Positions 45,165 to 55,149 of a stretch of 64,000 bases of DNA are shown here, piece by piece (position 1 is the stretch's first letter; each line of letters begins with the position of its first letter). The notes under the pieces are model-generated. The model was not told the origin of the DNA and made no database searches. It worked only from the letters and a program-made list of their open reading frames with translations. The DNA lies in assembly GCA_018806915.1 (NCBI GenBank), contig JAGKQI010000105.1, positions 1,860,001 through 1,924,000 on the forward strand, in the 5' to 3' direction. This DNA comes from Phytophthora colocasiae. Lineage: Eukaryota > Oomycota > Peronosporomycetes > Peronosporales > Peronosporaceae. The position numbers and the translations under genes are program-made.

Positions 45165-46940
45165 ATGTTCAAGGCCAGCCCGACGTCAAGTGGTAGCGGT
45201 GGCTCACCCTTCGAGTACACGACAGCGTCGCCGACGCGCGACCCACGTCGCTCTCCTACAGAGGAAGGCGAGGTCGAAGTGGACTACGAGGAGTCCGAAC
45301 AGGGCGATGCCCATGCGTCTCCTGCTCCTGCGAGCCCTCGGACGACCCGATCTGAGCTGCGCTCTCCACGCGATCCGCGTCGGTACTCAATTCCTCGGCA
45401 GCTGCGGCAGCCCAATCCGTTCCCGGAGGGACCTTCGAGCCTCGTGCTCAACGCGTTGCGCAACGCACCACCGCTTCCTGCTCGCGATGAGCCAGAGTCA
45501 CTCAAGGGAGTCGAAGACGCGATCACCAACCCTCTGGATGAGGCACAGGAGGCTTCCCTGAGCGGTGCTCCAGAGTCACGTCGACCGGTCCAACGGGACA
45601 TCGTGGGGACTTCGTCGCGGCGCGACTACGGCTTCGAGCCTCGCGACCCTGCCGAGCAGGTGAAGCAGTTGATGGCGCAGCCAAACCTGCATGGTTACGC
45701 CATAGGCAATCCTCCACGTACGGTGGCTGAGACTCAGCAGCGACAGGGGCTCCATGAGCGTTTCCTGACCCCGCAGGTGTGCACACTCGCCGAGTATCGG
45801 CAACGCTTAGATAAGCAACAGCGACGGGAGTCTGTGCCTCAGATGAGGACTTATCCACTCCTGCTCCAAACCGGAGAGACCACCCGGGACTACATGGTCC
45901 ATGTGGCCACCTGGGCCGAGGCTTCACGGAAGCTCGCGTCGTTTGACCGGCTCATGGAGAGCTGCGCCGAGGTGGACGTCCGCCTCGCCCGAGGTCTACT
46001 CTTCCAGTACGCGAAGATACGCGTGCGGCCCGGCCGCTTTCCTCGTCACACGACGGCAGTGGCTCCCGCCTCTCAGGCCACTATCCCTGCTTCGCAGGAT
46101 GCTCCTTCAGTCTCCGAGGGAGACTCGCTGGCTGTGCCAGCCACGGACCAGAGCCTGAGCTCGGCTGCTAGTCCGTCAGCTTCTCACACTAGTGGTGAGA
46201 AGCGGGTGTCGACCGAGTGGTCGACCTCGAGCCCTTCGGGCGCCCCCGATCTTCGCGATCAAAAGCGTCCACGACGTCAGGGCAGTCCTGCCTCAGGGAC
46301 CCTTCAAACTCCCACGAGTTTTGGGAATGAGGATATCCACGCCACTTCACCAGATACTGGTTTTGACTACGGTGGCGACGCCGCGCCATCAGGCGCTCCA
46401 CGTGGTAGTGGGGAGTCCTTTGCTCATCGAGCAACGGCGGAGGAGGCCGATTCGCTGCGGAACGCCGTACTCGATGAGTGTGACGAGCGCTATTTGTCGC
46501 ATCGCGCCTGGTACCAACTCGATCACTCGATCGGTACTCTCCGGAGTCAGACTCAGTCCCTTCAAGGGAACGTCGAGAGTGTTTGGCATTCGCATGCCCG
46601 TCTCGCTCATGACATGGAGGAGATTGAAAGCCGGATGGCTTGGCTCGAAGGTCCTCAGTCCCTGACTGCTCGCCTGCACCAGCAGGAGCTTCAGCTCGCT
46701 GAGTTGCGAGGTCAGGTGACGTTGCTGCTGCAGATGACGCAGCCTGGGCACGTGTCGTCGGTGCCAGCGCCTCCGCGCTCACCCCGCGGGGTCCCGATAT
46801 GGCTTAAGCAAGCCGACGTAGAACACCGGGTGTGTTCGCATCCGCTTTGGCAAGTCAAGCGTGTATGCCAGGCCCTTCTTGGCCACGACCGTAAATGGTC
46901 CGATGAAACGCGGACGCAATTTCGTCTTAAAGACATTTGA
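45165..46940 (+). CDS. Antisense-strand coiled-coil ORF of Gypsy-2
   Basis: The frame is open from 44796 (714 codons). The first ATG inside the internal region is at 45165, giving 591 residues. The N-terminal half is Ser/Pro-rich and acidic (RSPTEEGEVEVDYEESEQGD). A central part looks folded and helical: QVCTLAEYRQRLDKQQRRE, DYMVHVATWAEASRKLASFD and DVRLARGLLFQYAKIRV. The C-terminal 120 residues form a coiled coil (SIGTLRSQTQSLQGNVESVW, ARLAHDMEEIESRMAWLEG, LHQQELQLAELRGQVTLLLQ). It fills the 1.3 kb between the chromodomain stop and the PPT, then overlaps the chromodomain linker and the integrase end in antisense. I recognise no family. A gag-like or regulatory role is guesswork. Confidence 0.5.
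   Translation: MFKASPTSSGSGGSPFEYTTASPTRDPRRSPTEEGEVEVDYEESEQGDAHASPAPASPRTTRSELRSPRDPRRYSIPRQLRQPNPFPEGPSSLVLNALRNAPPLPARDEPESLKGVEDAITNPLDEAQEASLSGAPESRRPVQRDIVGTSSRRDYGFEPRDPAEQVKQLMAQPNLHGYAIGNPPRTVAETQQRQGLHERFLTPQVCTLAEYRQRLDKQQRRESVPQMRTYPLLLQTGETTRDYMVHVATWAEASRKLASFDRLMESCAEVDVRLARGLLFQYAKIRVRPGRFPRHTTAVAPASQATIPASQDAPSVSEGDSLAVPATDQSLSSAASPSASHTSGEKRVSTEWSTSSPSGAPDLRDQKRPRRQGSPASGTLQTPTSFGNEDIHATSPDTGFDYGGDAAPSGAPRGSGESFAHRATAEEADSLRNAVLDECDERYLSHRAWYQLDHSIGTLRSQTQSLQGNVESVWHSHARLAHDMEEIESRMAWLEGPQSLTARLHQQELQLAELRGQVTLLLQMTQPGHVSSVPAPPRSPRGVPIWLKQADVEHRVCSHPLWQVKRVCQALLGHDRKWSDETRTQFRLKDI
46189..46782 (-). pseudogene. Gypsy-2 pol C-terminus with chromodomain
   Basis: This frame begins where the integrase frame stops (near 46780), so a -1/+1 shift separates them. 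About 110 residues of low-complexity linker lead to a chromodomain: PHYHVERLMARRRHRS, NQYLVKWRGYPHSQNSWE (aromatic cage Tyr, Trp, Trp) and DVVDAFDRE. In chromoviruses this domain reads histone marks and steers integration, usually to heterochromatin. The linker lies opposite the coiled-coil part of the plus-strand ORF, so both strands are coding-like there. Confidence 0.85.
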
Positions 46941-49900
46941 CACTGCATGTGTAGGTAGGTTCTTAGCGTTTAATAAAACCTGGTCACCGACCTTAAATTC
47001 CCATACATTGCTTCTACCTTTTGTATCCGCTTGTTCCTTCTGAACGTCTTGGCTTTCAGCCATCGCGTCACGTACACGGCGTAATACGCTCAATCTCACC
47101 GAGAGGAAGTCATCGACTTGTTTACGCACAGCAGAAGGGCTGATATCAGCAAGCTCGGAGTCGAGCGACGGCACAGCCTCTCCCCCACCAAGCCCAAGGC
47201 TACCGCGTGGCGGAGTGAGCGGAACGCGCGGGTGCGCAAGGCCGTTCACGTAGAACGGGGTGAAGCCTGTCGAGGCATGCACCGCATTGTTCATGGAGAA
47301 CTCAACGAGAGGGAGCATAGCGCTCCAACGCTTCGGCGTTTCAGCGCATACGCTGCGGAGGATGTCCTCCAGAACGCGGTTCACGCGTTCGGTCTGACCG
47401 TCGGTCTGCGGATGGTCCGCCGTGGACATGTCCAGTCGAGTGCCCAGCACCTTGAAGACGGACGTCCAGAAGTGACCCGTGAAACGGGGATCTCGATCCG
47501 AGACAATGGTCTCAGGCAGCCCATGCTGGCGGAAGACCCGATCGATGAAGATCGTCGCTGTACCAGCACCATCGACGGTGTCCGGCACAGCCGCTAGATG
47601 AGCCATCTTGCTCAGACGGTCAACAAAGACCACCACGCCCGTGTTGCCTGCCGAGTCCTTCGGCAGGCCAAACCACAAAGTCCATACTTATGGACTGCCA
47701 ACACCCAGAGGGTACAGGTAAGCTCGCCAAAGGCGCAGCCGCATGCGGCGAGGGTTTAACCCGCTGACACGTCTCGCACGTGCGCACATATGTGCTGACC
47801 CACTTGTACATCTTCGGCCACCAGTACATGGAGCTCACCGAGCCGTACGTCTTCTCGCGACCGAGGTGGCCGCCTGTGGGTGTGTCGTGAGCCTCATAGA
47901 GGATACGGTACTTCAGATCCTCATCGTGAGGAACTACCACTCGTGGTGGGTCATCCTGACCCGTGCTGTAGTACAGCAGACCGCCTTCCAGGCTGTAGCG
48001 TTGGAGTCTCGCCTTTAGGCGTCGTGACAGAAGTCACCTTTGAGTCTTTAAACTCATCGCTCCCCAGAGCTTGGAGCAACGCGACACAAGAGTCGTCCTG
48101 AGCGTACGCTGCTCGAACCATGTCCGTCACGGACGACGTCACCGAGGTGACATGAGATAACTCATAGTCCGGGCGACGTGATAACGCGTCAGCGAGGACG
48201 TTCTGCCTGCCAGGCTTGTACTTCACCTCGAAGTTATACTCCGCAAAGAAGGAGAGCCATCGGGCCATCCTCTGCGAGAGGTGAGGCGACTGCGTCGCTG
48301 TGCGTAGTGACGCATGATCCGTGTAGATCACAAACGGCTTGGAGCCGAGCAGGTGAACCCTGAATTTGACGAGAGCGTACTTCATCGCAAGTAGCTCCTT
48401 GTCATGAACTGGATAGTTCTTCTCAGCAGCCTTGAGCTGTCGCGACTCAAACGCAATGACGCGTTCGCGCCCTTCGGCGTCCGCTTGTAGCAAAGCACTG
48501 CCGATGGCAAAGTCAGAGGCGTCACAGACGACAATAAACGGACGAGCGGGGTCTGGCAGCGCCAGTATCGGTGCCTGAAGCAGGCTATCCTTGATACAAG
48601 TGAACGCATTCTCGTGCTCGGCACGCCATACCCACTCGGCATCCTTCTTAAGGAGATCCGTCAGTGGCCGAGCCAACTCAGCGTAGTTCTCGCTGTACTT
48701 GTGCAAGTAGTTGGCCAAACCCAGCCACTTACGCAAGTCCTTCTGGTTCAAGGGAACCGGCCAATCCACAATGGCCTTGACCTTTGCTGGATCAGCACGA
48801 AGGCCATGCTTCCCAATGAAGCACCCTAGGAAGGGGATTTCTTCCGCGCCAAAGACGCACTTGTCTGCGTTGGCGTACAGCTTGTTCGTGCGCATGCACT
48901 CGAGCACAGCTCTCACGTGTTCCACGTGCACCTCAACGTCAGTCTTGCCGTGTTCGGCCTGACTGTGGACGAACACGTCGTCAAAGTACGTTTGTGCGAA
49001 TGCCCGTAGGGGCCTGAACAGCTGCGTCACTAGACGATTGAACGTTGCGGGCGCGTTCGAGAGCCCTTGGGGCATGACGAGCCACTCCCAGAGCATACCG
49101 CTCGGGGTGCTCACCGCTGTAAGCGGAATATCACTGGCTCGCATGAGCAGCTGATAGTACCCATCGACTAAGTCGAGTGCACTGTACATGGTGCAACCCA
49201 CCATGTTGTTCTGAAGAACATCCTTCCTAGGAATCGGCGTCTGCGCCGGAATCGTGGCAGTGTTGAGCTTGTTAAAAGCGTGAACGATACGCCACTTGCC
49301 ATTCGGCTTTCTGACACAGAACGTTGGCGCGGAATGCGGAGACTTGCTCTCGCGCACGAGACCCGCCGCGTGCTTCGCACGGAAGAAGGCGTCAATGACG
49401 TCGCATTGCTCTTTAGGAAGAGGCCACTGTCGGGTCACGCAGTACTTAGTTCCGGGAACTAAGTCGATCTCATGACGAACGCCTCGGTCGGGAGGCAGGC
49501 CACTCGGTGGTTCCTTCGAGACAACGTCTCCATATTCCTTCAGCAAGGAGTGGAAGGGATCCGAGGGATTCTTGAGGATCTCCGATCCACTCCTGGCGTT
49601 CAACGCCTTCTTGACTTCGGCCAAGACGGACTCGTCAACGAGGGACGACGAGTTTAACTCCTCCTCAGGTCGAACGATGACCACCTCGGCGAATTCGCCA
49701 GCCTTCAAGGCATCGCCAAAGTCGGCGAAGGACATCTCTTCTAGATCAAGGAGCTTGTCAACACTTGGCAAGTCGTCCAGCAGGACACTGCCTTCGGCAC
49801 TACCGCCCACTCCATCAACCAGAGTGTATAGCTGCCCACAGCCCTCCGGTGCGTCGGCACTTGACGTCACGGATGACTCAGACGCAGAGCGTCTCGCCCG

Positions 49901-50842
49901 AAGGGCCTTACGACGTCTTCGCCTAGCCGAAGATCGTCTACTCGACGGAGTACGTGCCGTCGCACAAGTTTCGGCCTCTCTCGGCCCAGTGTCAGAGACA
50001 CTCAGCGATCGACTTGGTCCACGACCAGTATCACTCGACGGAGTACGTGCCGCCCCACAGTTCACGGCCTGGTAAGGCCCGATGCCATCGGCATCCAGTG
50101 ACGGTCCATGACCGGCGTCACTCGGGTTACGTGAGCTTTGCCCACACGTTGACTCACTGCCAACCAGCGCTATGCGCTCAACAGGGCTGCGATCCTCGCA
50201 CTCGGTGCTGTCCACTAACTCGGACACACCGACTTCCAGCATCATTGCCGACTCGGCTCGATGCTCACGCCAATAGCGCTTCTGCTTCCTAGCAGAGGTG
50301 GGTTCATGACTCGCCAAAGCTCCACTAGGAGAGAAGTGCGTAGCACCTAAGGTCTTCGACCTCCAGTCGATCCATGGCTCGTGGCGCTCCAGCCACGCCA
50401 TACCAAGGATGAGGTCGTACCTCGAATCCAGGTCCAAGACCAAGCAGCGTTCCACGCTGTCGAAGTCCAGGAACTTCAGCCGTAGGTCCATCGGGACCTT
50501 GGCTGCCGTGACACGGACGCCCGTCGCTAGACGGACAGTGACGGTGTCACCTCTTCGCGCTCGAAGCGCCTCAGCATATTGCTGACTACCCTCAACGGTG
50601 GAGCGTCTGACGTAGTTGCCAGACGCTCCTGAATCGATCAACACGATCCACGGCTTCTCGAAGCCCTTCACGTCCACATGGACGACCAGCAAGCCCTGCT
50701 TGCTCACACGTTCCGTGTTCAAGAGCACGGAGCTCTTCGGGGCTGAGCCCCAGTGCCTCTCACGCACTGCAGAACTCAGTTCTTCCCCAGTAGACCGCCC
50801 CGCGTCTGCACTGGGAGTCGTCGTTTCCTGGGCAGAGCCCAA
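46779..50842 (-). pseudogene. Gypsy-2 pol: protease, RT, RNase H, integrase (three frames)
   Basis: 50842-47951 is one 963-codon frame. It has protease IVLIDSGASGNYV (about 50640), RT with YFDDVFVHS (about 48970) and a final RNase H of the TDHASLRT type after FIVVCDASDFAIGSAL. It is followed by 47940-47620, with the HHCC integrase finger (EAHDTPTGGHLGREK...CETCQRVK), and 47678-46779, with the integrase core (VFVDRLSKMAHLAAVP, ETIVSDRDPRFTGHFW, TDGQTERVNRVLED: Asp, Asp, Glu) and a GPY/F-like end (RPRFIGPFTVVAKKG). Frameshifts near 47945 and 47670 separate the parts. The sequence is otherwise well conserved. Confidence 0.9.
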
Positions 50843-51089
50843 AGCGGGACCCGCGACAGGGTTGCGGCCATTCTGGCCGGCGCGCTCTTTGCGCAGAGGG
50901 CAGTTGGGCCTCAGGTGTGTGGGACTACCACGTGTAGCACCGACGAGTGCTCATACGCTGCACCGCAGCTCGTAGCTCGGCTACTTCATCTTCAGCATAG
51001 CTGAGGTCCATGGGTTCAGGTCCCCGGACCCTGTGCTATTAGCACCGACCCTCGACAACTTAAAGTTGTGTTCAGCATTCAATGCCACG

Positions 51090-51782
51090 CTAACAGCGTC
51101 CTCGAAGGTGCGAGGATTCTGACGGAATGCCTCCCGTCCTGGCCACGCCAGCTCTCAGACCTTCCATGAAGATAGTCACAGTGACCACCTCAGGTAGAGG
51201 ATCGGCAGCCATGCCGGCAATGAGCGTGCGCAGCTCTTGGACATAGTCCACCAGGTCCTTCTTGCCCTGTCGGCAAGCGAGGAAGCGTGACCGCACGCGA
51301 TACGCCTGGTTAGGTGGAGCAAATACTTGCGTAAGTTTGGCCTTAAGCTCACCCCAAGTGGGGAAGGCCATTTCTACCGACGTCCCAGACGTCAAGGCCC
51401 ATTCTCGTGCTCGACCTTCGAGCTTAGAGATGGCGAACGCCACGCGTTGGCCTTCCAACTGGAGCATAGCGGCCCCCATGGCCATCTCGACCTCTCGGGT
51501 CCACAATAGGAGGTTCTCTCCTTCGTGCCCGTGAAAGGTCTTCACGCTGAGCGTGACGGGCTTAGCTCTCGGAGCGGGATTAACTCCTTTTACATTCCGC
51601 TGAATGTGCTCAACGAGAGCGTTCTCGTACGAGGCAAATGCCTCCAGGCGCGCGTTGACGGCCTCCGGCCCTTGAGACGCAAGGTGCGCCATACCTTCAG
51701 GGCCCAGCAAGGACGTAAGCTTGTTAAGCGTGTCCCGCTGACTCGGAGTCAAGTGAGCGTATGCTTCTGGCTCCATTCTCAC
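51090..51782 (-). pseudogene. Gypsy-2 gag
   Basis: The ORF from the ATG at 51782 gives 230 residues: a helical N-terminus, then a retrotransposon gag core ([60 protein letters not shown]). A frameshift near 51120 ends it; the continuation in another frame carries DLSYAEDEVAELRAAVQ and a CCHC knuckle near 50900-50940 that itself contains an indel (RCYT...HLRPNC). Gag forms the particle in which reverse transcription occurs. Confidence 0.85.
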
Positions 51783-51813
51783 AGAGAAACAGTCTTCAAC
51801 TCAGGAGTTGGAT

Positions 51814-51831
51814 TGACTACAAGTGCTACCA
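51814..51831 (-). promoter_or_regulatory. Gypsy-2 primer-binding site
   Basis: On the minus strand TGGTAGCACTTGTAGTC starts two bases after the LTR. TGG pairs with the CCA end of a tRNA; which tRNA was not determined. Confidence 0.65.
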
Positions 51832-51833
51832 GA

Positions 51834-52245
51834 TGCAGCGGGGCTGCGTAGGTGTGCACGGCACAGAGGAAGTTGGGTTGACTCGTAGAGTCCTGCTTGC
51901 AAGGCACTAGCCTTCGGTTCTATACAAGAACCAAGTAGTCCACTAAATACGGGACTCTCACAATCAGTGTCCCTATAATAAAGGAACTAACACTAATTAT
52001 GTAAAATGCAAACTGATTTTTATTTATTTTATTGCCCTAATCCTGAATGTAACGGATTTAGTATCTAACATACTAAATCCTAATCAAATGTAATGTGTGG
52101 CTCTGAGCTAACAGCCAGCAACTGGCTACATGTGTGACGTGTGAGAAACACTATGTGTTGTACACGGATCTGTGACTTGTGACCTGGATGGTGTATACCA
52201 CACCTATTGTAGCCAAGGCGCGCAGCGCCGTGTAACCCCGTTACA
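51834..52245 (-). repeat. Gypsy-2 5' LTR
   Basis: 412 bp, one substitution from the other LTR. On the minus strand it should contain the promoter; its internal end (51834) adjoins the PBS. Confidence 0.95.
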
Positions 52246-52250
52246 GATGC
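52246..52250. repeat. Gypsy-2 target-site duplication, right copy
   Basis: GATGC directly after the LTR end TTACA at 52245; matches 44453-44457. Confidence 0.92.
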
Positions 52251-53540
52251 CCAGATCCGACGCGAATCAGATGAAGACATGATGGATCCCTTCCTGGAAC
52301 AGGCCCTGGAGACACCCGCGGCGGGTCGCGGGATCCGGAAACAGAAGGAATCGCCGGTATGTTGGTCCCACGGAACCCAAGCACGAGCCATCCACGTTTG
52401 AGAGAGTGAGTGCAGTCAGGATGATCTCCGCCGAAGGCTTTCGGCTTCTGGAGCTCAGGTGCGATGACCGTGGAGCAGTGATCGACGGTGACCAGGTTGT
52501 GTGGAGGGAGTGACGGGATGATCAAGGGTGGCCTCGTGTGACCGGCGACGACATGATCCGGAGTGGGTATAACTTTGGTGTACGGCACGGCCCGACGCCC
52601 TGGGCCCCTCCAACAATGTGATCCAAGATCTCCGGAGGCTGGCAAGCGGGATCACTGAGTGATCACCCCCCGCATCAAGTACAAGATCGACTCCGGGTTA
52701 AGCGGAATACAAGACTTGGTATGAATACCTCTACCGGCGTGATCCTGGTTCTTCGGGCGACGACCAAGTGGGATCACGCGACGACCGAACTCCCGGTTAA
52801 GTTCGAGACCACCTCCCGGTTAAGTACGAGATCAGCTTCCGATCAAGTATCGCATCAGCTCCCGATTAAGTATCGCATCAGCTCCGGATCAGGGTTAGGG
52901 GAACCAAGTTAGGGATCGGCAATGTAACCAGTGTCATGTGATCGTAGGATAGTAAATCAGGATGGGATTAGTAGGCATAGAAATAACTATAAACAGACTT
53001 GAATTCGCCCTGAACCACTCAAGTGCCTTTGCTACGCCTGGAACCGGGAACTACATTGGCCCCACAAGCATCTGAAGGTAAGGATACGTGACCTAGTATA
53101 GCGGTTAAGACTGGATAATATATTGGCCAGCTTTGCCCTATCTAGTGAACTGTCCTTTAAGTGCAAACCCTGGATCGGTGGGAATTGGTTGTTTGGCCCA
53201 ACGATCCCGTCGAATCTCACCCTCTCAAGACCCCCGCTAAAGGAAGCGGCAAGCAACGTAAAGGAAGGGACCAGATCCCGAACATTGGACTATTGGAAGA
53301 CCTGGATCAAGGACCAGGCACCCGGATTAAGGATCGAGAATTCGCCTACGACCGGGATCAAGTACCTCGAGGTGGAGTGAAGAATTTCCACGCTACCTCA
53401 CACCCCTGCGTCCGCAAGACATTCTTCCCGCCTACAAGACATCCTCGGAAGTCACCTGGAAGAGCGTAACCCGCGGTACACAAGGTGGAACTACACACAT
53501 AGATCACGGATCATCGGGGGGACCCCTCCGTTAGTCGGTG
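52251..53540. other. GATC-rich non-coding interior of Gypsy-1
   Basis: About 1.3 kb without long ORFs on either strand, between the nested Gypsy-2 and the Gypsy-1 gag core. The word GATC recurs unusually often. It includes a perfect 15-bp palindrome GATCACTGAGTGATC (52650-52664) and a short tandem array. It may be a third, unrecognised insertion or a spacer of Gypsy-1. Confidence 0.4.
52794..52887 (+). repeat. Tandem repeat, four imperfect units of about 23 bp
   Basis: Units of the form CGATTAAGTATCGCATCAGCTC follow one another, the last two nearly identical and the first two diverged (CGGTTAAGTTCGAGACCACC and CGGTTAAGTACGAGATCAGC). Confidence 0.7.
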
Positions 53541-53559
53541 TCTGGGCACAAGTGGCGAT

Positions 53560-54608
53560 CGGGACCTGCTTCAACGCGATTTTGGCAGATCCGCTCCACC
53601 ACACTGACGATCCAGGACCCCGAGGGCACGGATTACCGCACGGACGAAGCAGTAGCTCGGAGAGCTCAAGCAGTGATTCGGACAGGCGGGATCCCGCACG
53701 ACAGCGACACCCACGACGAGAGCAACGAGAACGAAGAAGACGACGACAGCATCAAGAACAGCGAGTTTCCTTGAGACGACGGGATAGCCAACGGGATCGA
53801 CATCGTGAACATACACGCCGAGGCAATGTGAGAGATCTGGGGCTGCCGAAGTTTACGCCGACGAGTGGAGTTTCAGTCTCAAATTGGACTGACCGAATCG
53901 ACTTGGCACTTCAAGGAGCTCGAGTCGGGACGCGGAGAGTGGAGTGACCATGCTCTCTATTTCATATTGGGGAACAAGCTGATGGCGGAAGCAGCAAGTT
54001 AGTGGGTTGATTTTAATCGAAGGCTGAGTGACCCTGAACGGACCTGAACGCACTTAAAGCAGGCCCTACTACGACGGTATGGACCCAAGGAAGACATCTC
54101 GTTGGCCGAGTATCGAGTGAACACCCGGTCACGTGGTGTGAAAGAGTCCCATGCGGATTAGGCGGCAGCACTCCGAAAGGCAGCTGGAAGAAGTCAGGTC
54201 AGCGAACGCATATTAATGGCGCAGTTTTACCGTGGTATGGACAAAACCACACGGCTGTTGGTCAAGCAGCAGGAACCCGAAAACTTGGAGGAAGCGGTAA
54301 TCAAGGCGACCGAGATAGATGATCCTATGGAAAGTCTAGCACCGATGGTGTCAACTGCCGAGAAAGTTTTGGTAACGACAGCAGCGGTAGGGACGAACGC
54401 GACAGATGAAGTGACGGCTCGTACAGTGACCTTGCCTGGTGTTGGAAGCGTGTACGTCCCAGTAGCGGGAGTGACGGAAGGAATCAAGAACTATGGGGCG
54501 GTGGACCCGGGTCTATACCAACCCGAAGGAAGCCTGGAACATCATCACGGGAAAATACGAGCTTCCTACTGGACGCACTTGGACCTCCAGGTACTGGGCG
54601 GAGCCTAG
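53560..54608 (+). pseudogene. Gypsy-1 gag core
   Basis: An Arg/Ser-rich lead-in is followed by LGLPKFTPTSGVSVSNWTD and RIDLALQGARV, and in other frames by ALYFILGNKLMAEAA and MAQFYRGMDKTTRLLVKQQE, the usual retrotransposon gag order. The frames change at least three times and stops interrupt it. Not functional. Confidence 0.7.
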
Positions 54609-55131
54609 TCAGAGGCGGACGAAGACGAAACAAGCAGAGCCCAAACGAACATCCAAGAAGAAGAAAGCTCGCCACCAGGAGGAGTCAACCGATGAGGACG
54701 ACGAAGAGGAACCCAAACCACGTAAGAAGGCGAAGCCCACGCGTAGAGCCGAATCAAATGAAGATGAGCGGGACGTGAAACCCCAGAAGAAATTGAAGGC
54801 GGCAGTACGACAAGTGTTAGCTGAAGAGAGTCGAGGACGGCCGAACAGTGCGAAGGGTACTACGGGCGGCAATCGATATTTCATCTGCGGCCAGGATGTC
54901 CATTGGGCGCAGTACTGCACCACCGGACCGAAATGCTTCGCGTGCAACAAGTTTGGTCATCTCGCCCGGGACTGTACGGATACTGCTGCGAAGTCCAAGA
55001 ACGATAAGTACCTGGCCAAACGTAAGGAAGAGCGCAAGAGTCCGGGAAAACGGGGGTCGGACGCCATAGGGGAATTATGGTGTCCACGAAGTGTCCAGTA
55101 TCCCCGACGAGTAGCTGATGCGGTCAAGTAA
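54493..55131 (+). pseudogene. Gypsy-1 gag C-terminus with two zinc knuckles
   Basis: A Lys/Glu-rich stretch (EESTDEDDEEEPKPRKKAK) precedes two knuckle-like motifs, YFICGQDVHWAQYC (degenerate; its first Cys is replaced) and CFACNKFGHLARDC (intact CCHC). They would bind the genomic RNA. Confidence 0.75.
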
Positions 55132-55149
55132 TCCGAAGTACCAAAAACC

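Larger units (their letters stand above)
44458..52245 (-). mobile_element. Gypsy-2: young chromodomain (chromovirus-like) LTR retrotransposon
   Basis: 7,788 bp with 412-bp LTRs (44458-44869 and 51834-52245) that differ at one base I can see (near 44863/52239), flanked by GATGC. Transcription is on the minus strand: PBS at 51831-51814 and PPT at 44886-44870. Gag is at 51782, pol runs from 50842 down to about 46780, and a C-terminal chromodomain follows. A long ORF on the opposite strand fills the space between the chromodomain and the 3' LTR. Confidence 0.95.

Noticed and set aside
52794..52887. CRISPR array
   Set aside because: The units are directly adjacent, diverged and lack unique spacers; the context is a eukaryotic retrotransposon.
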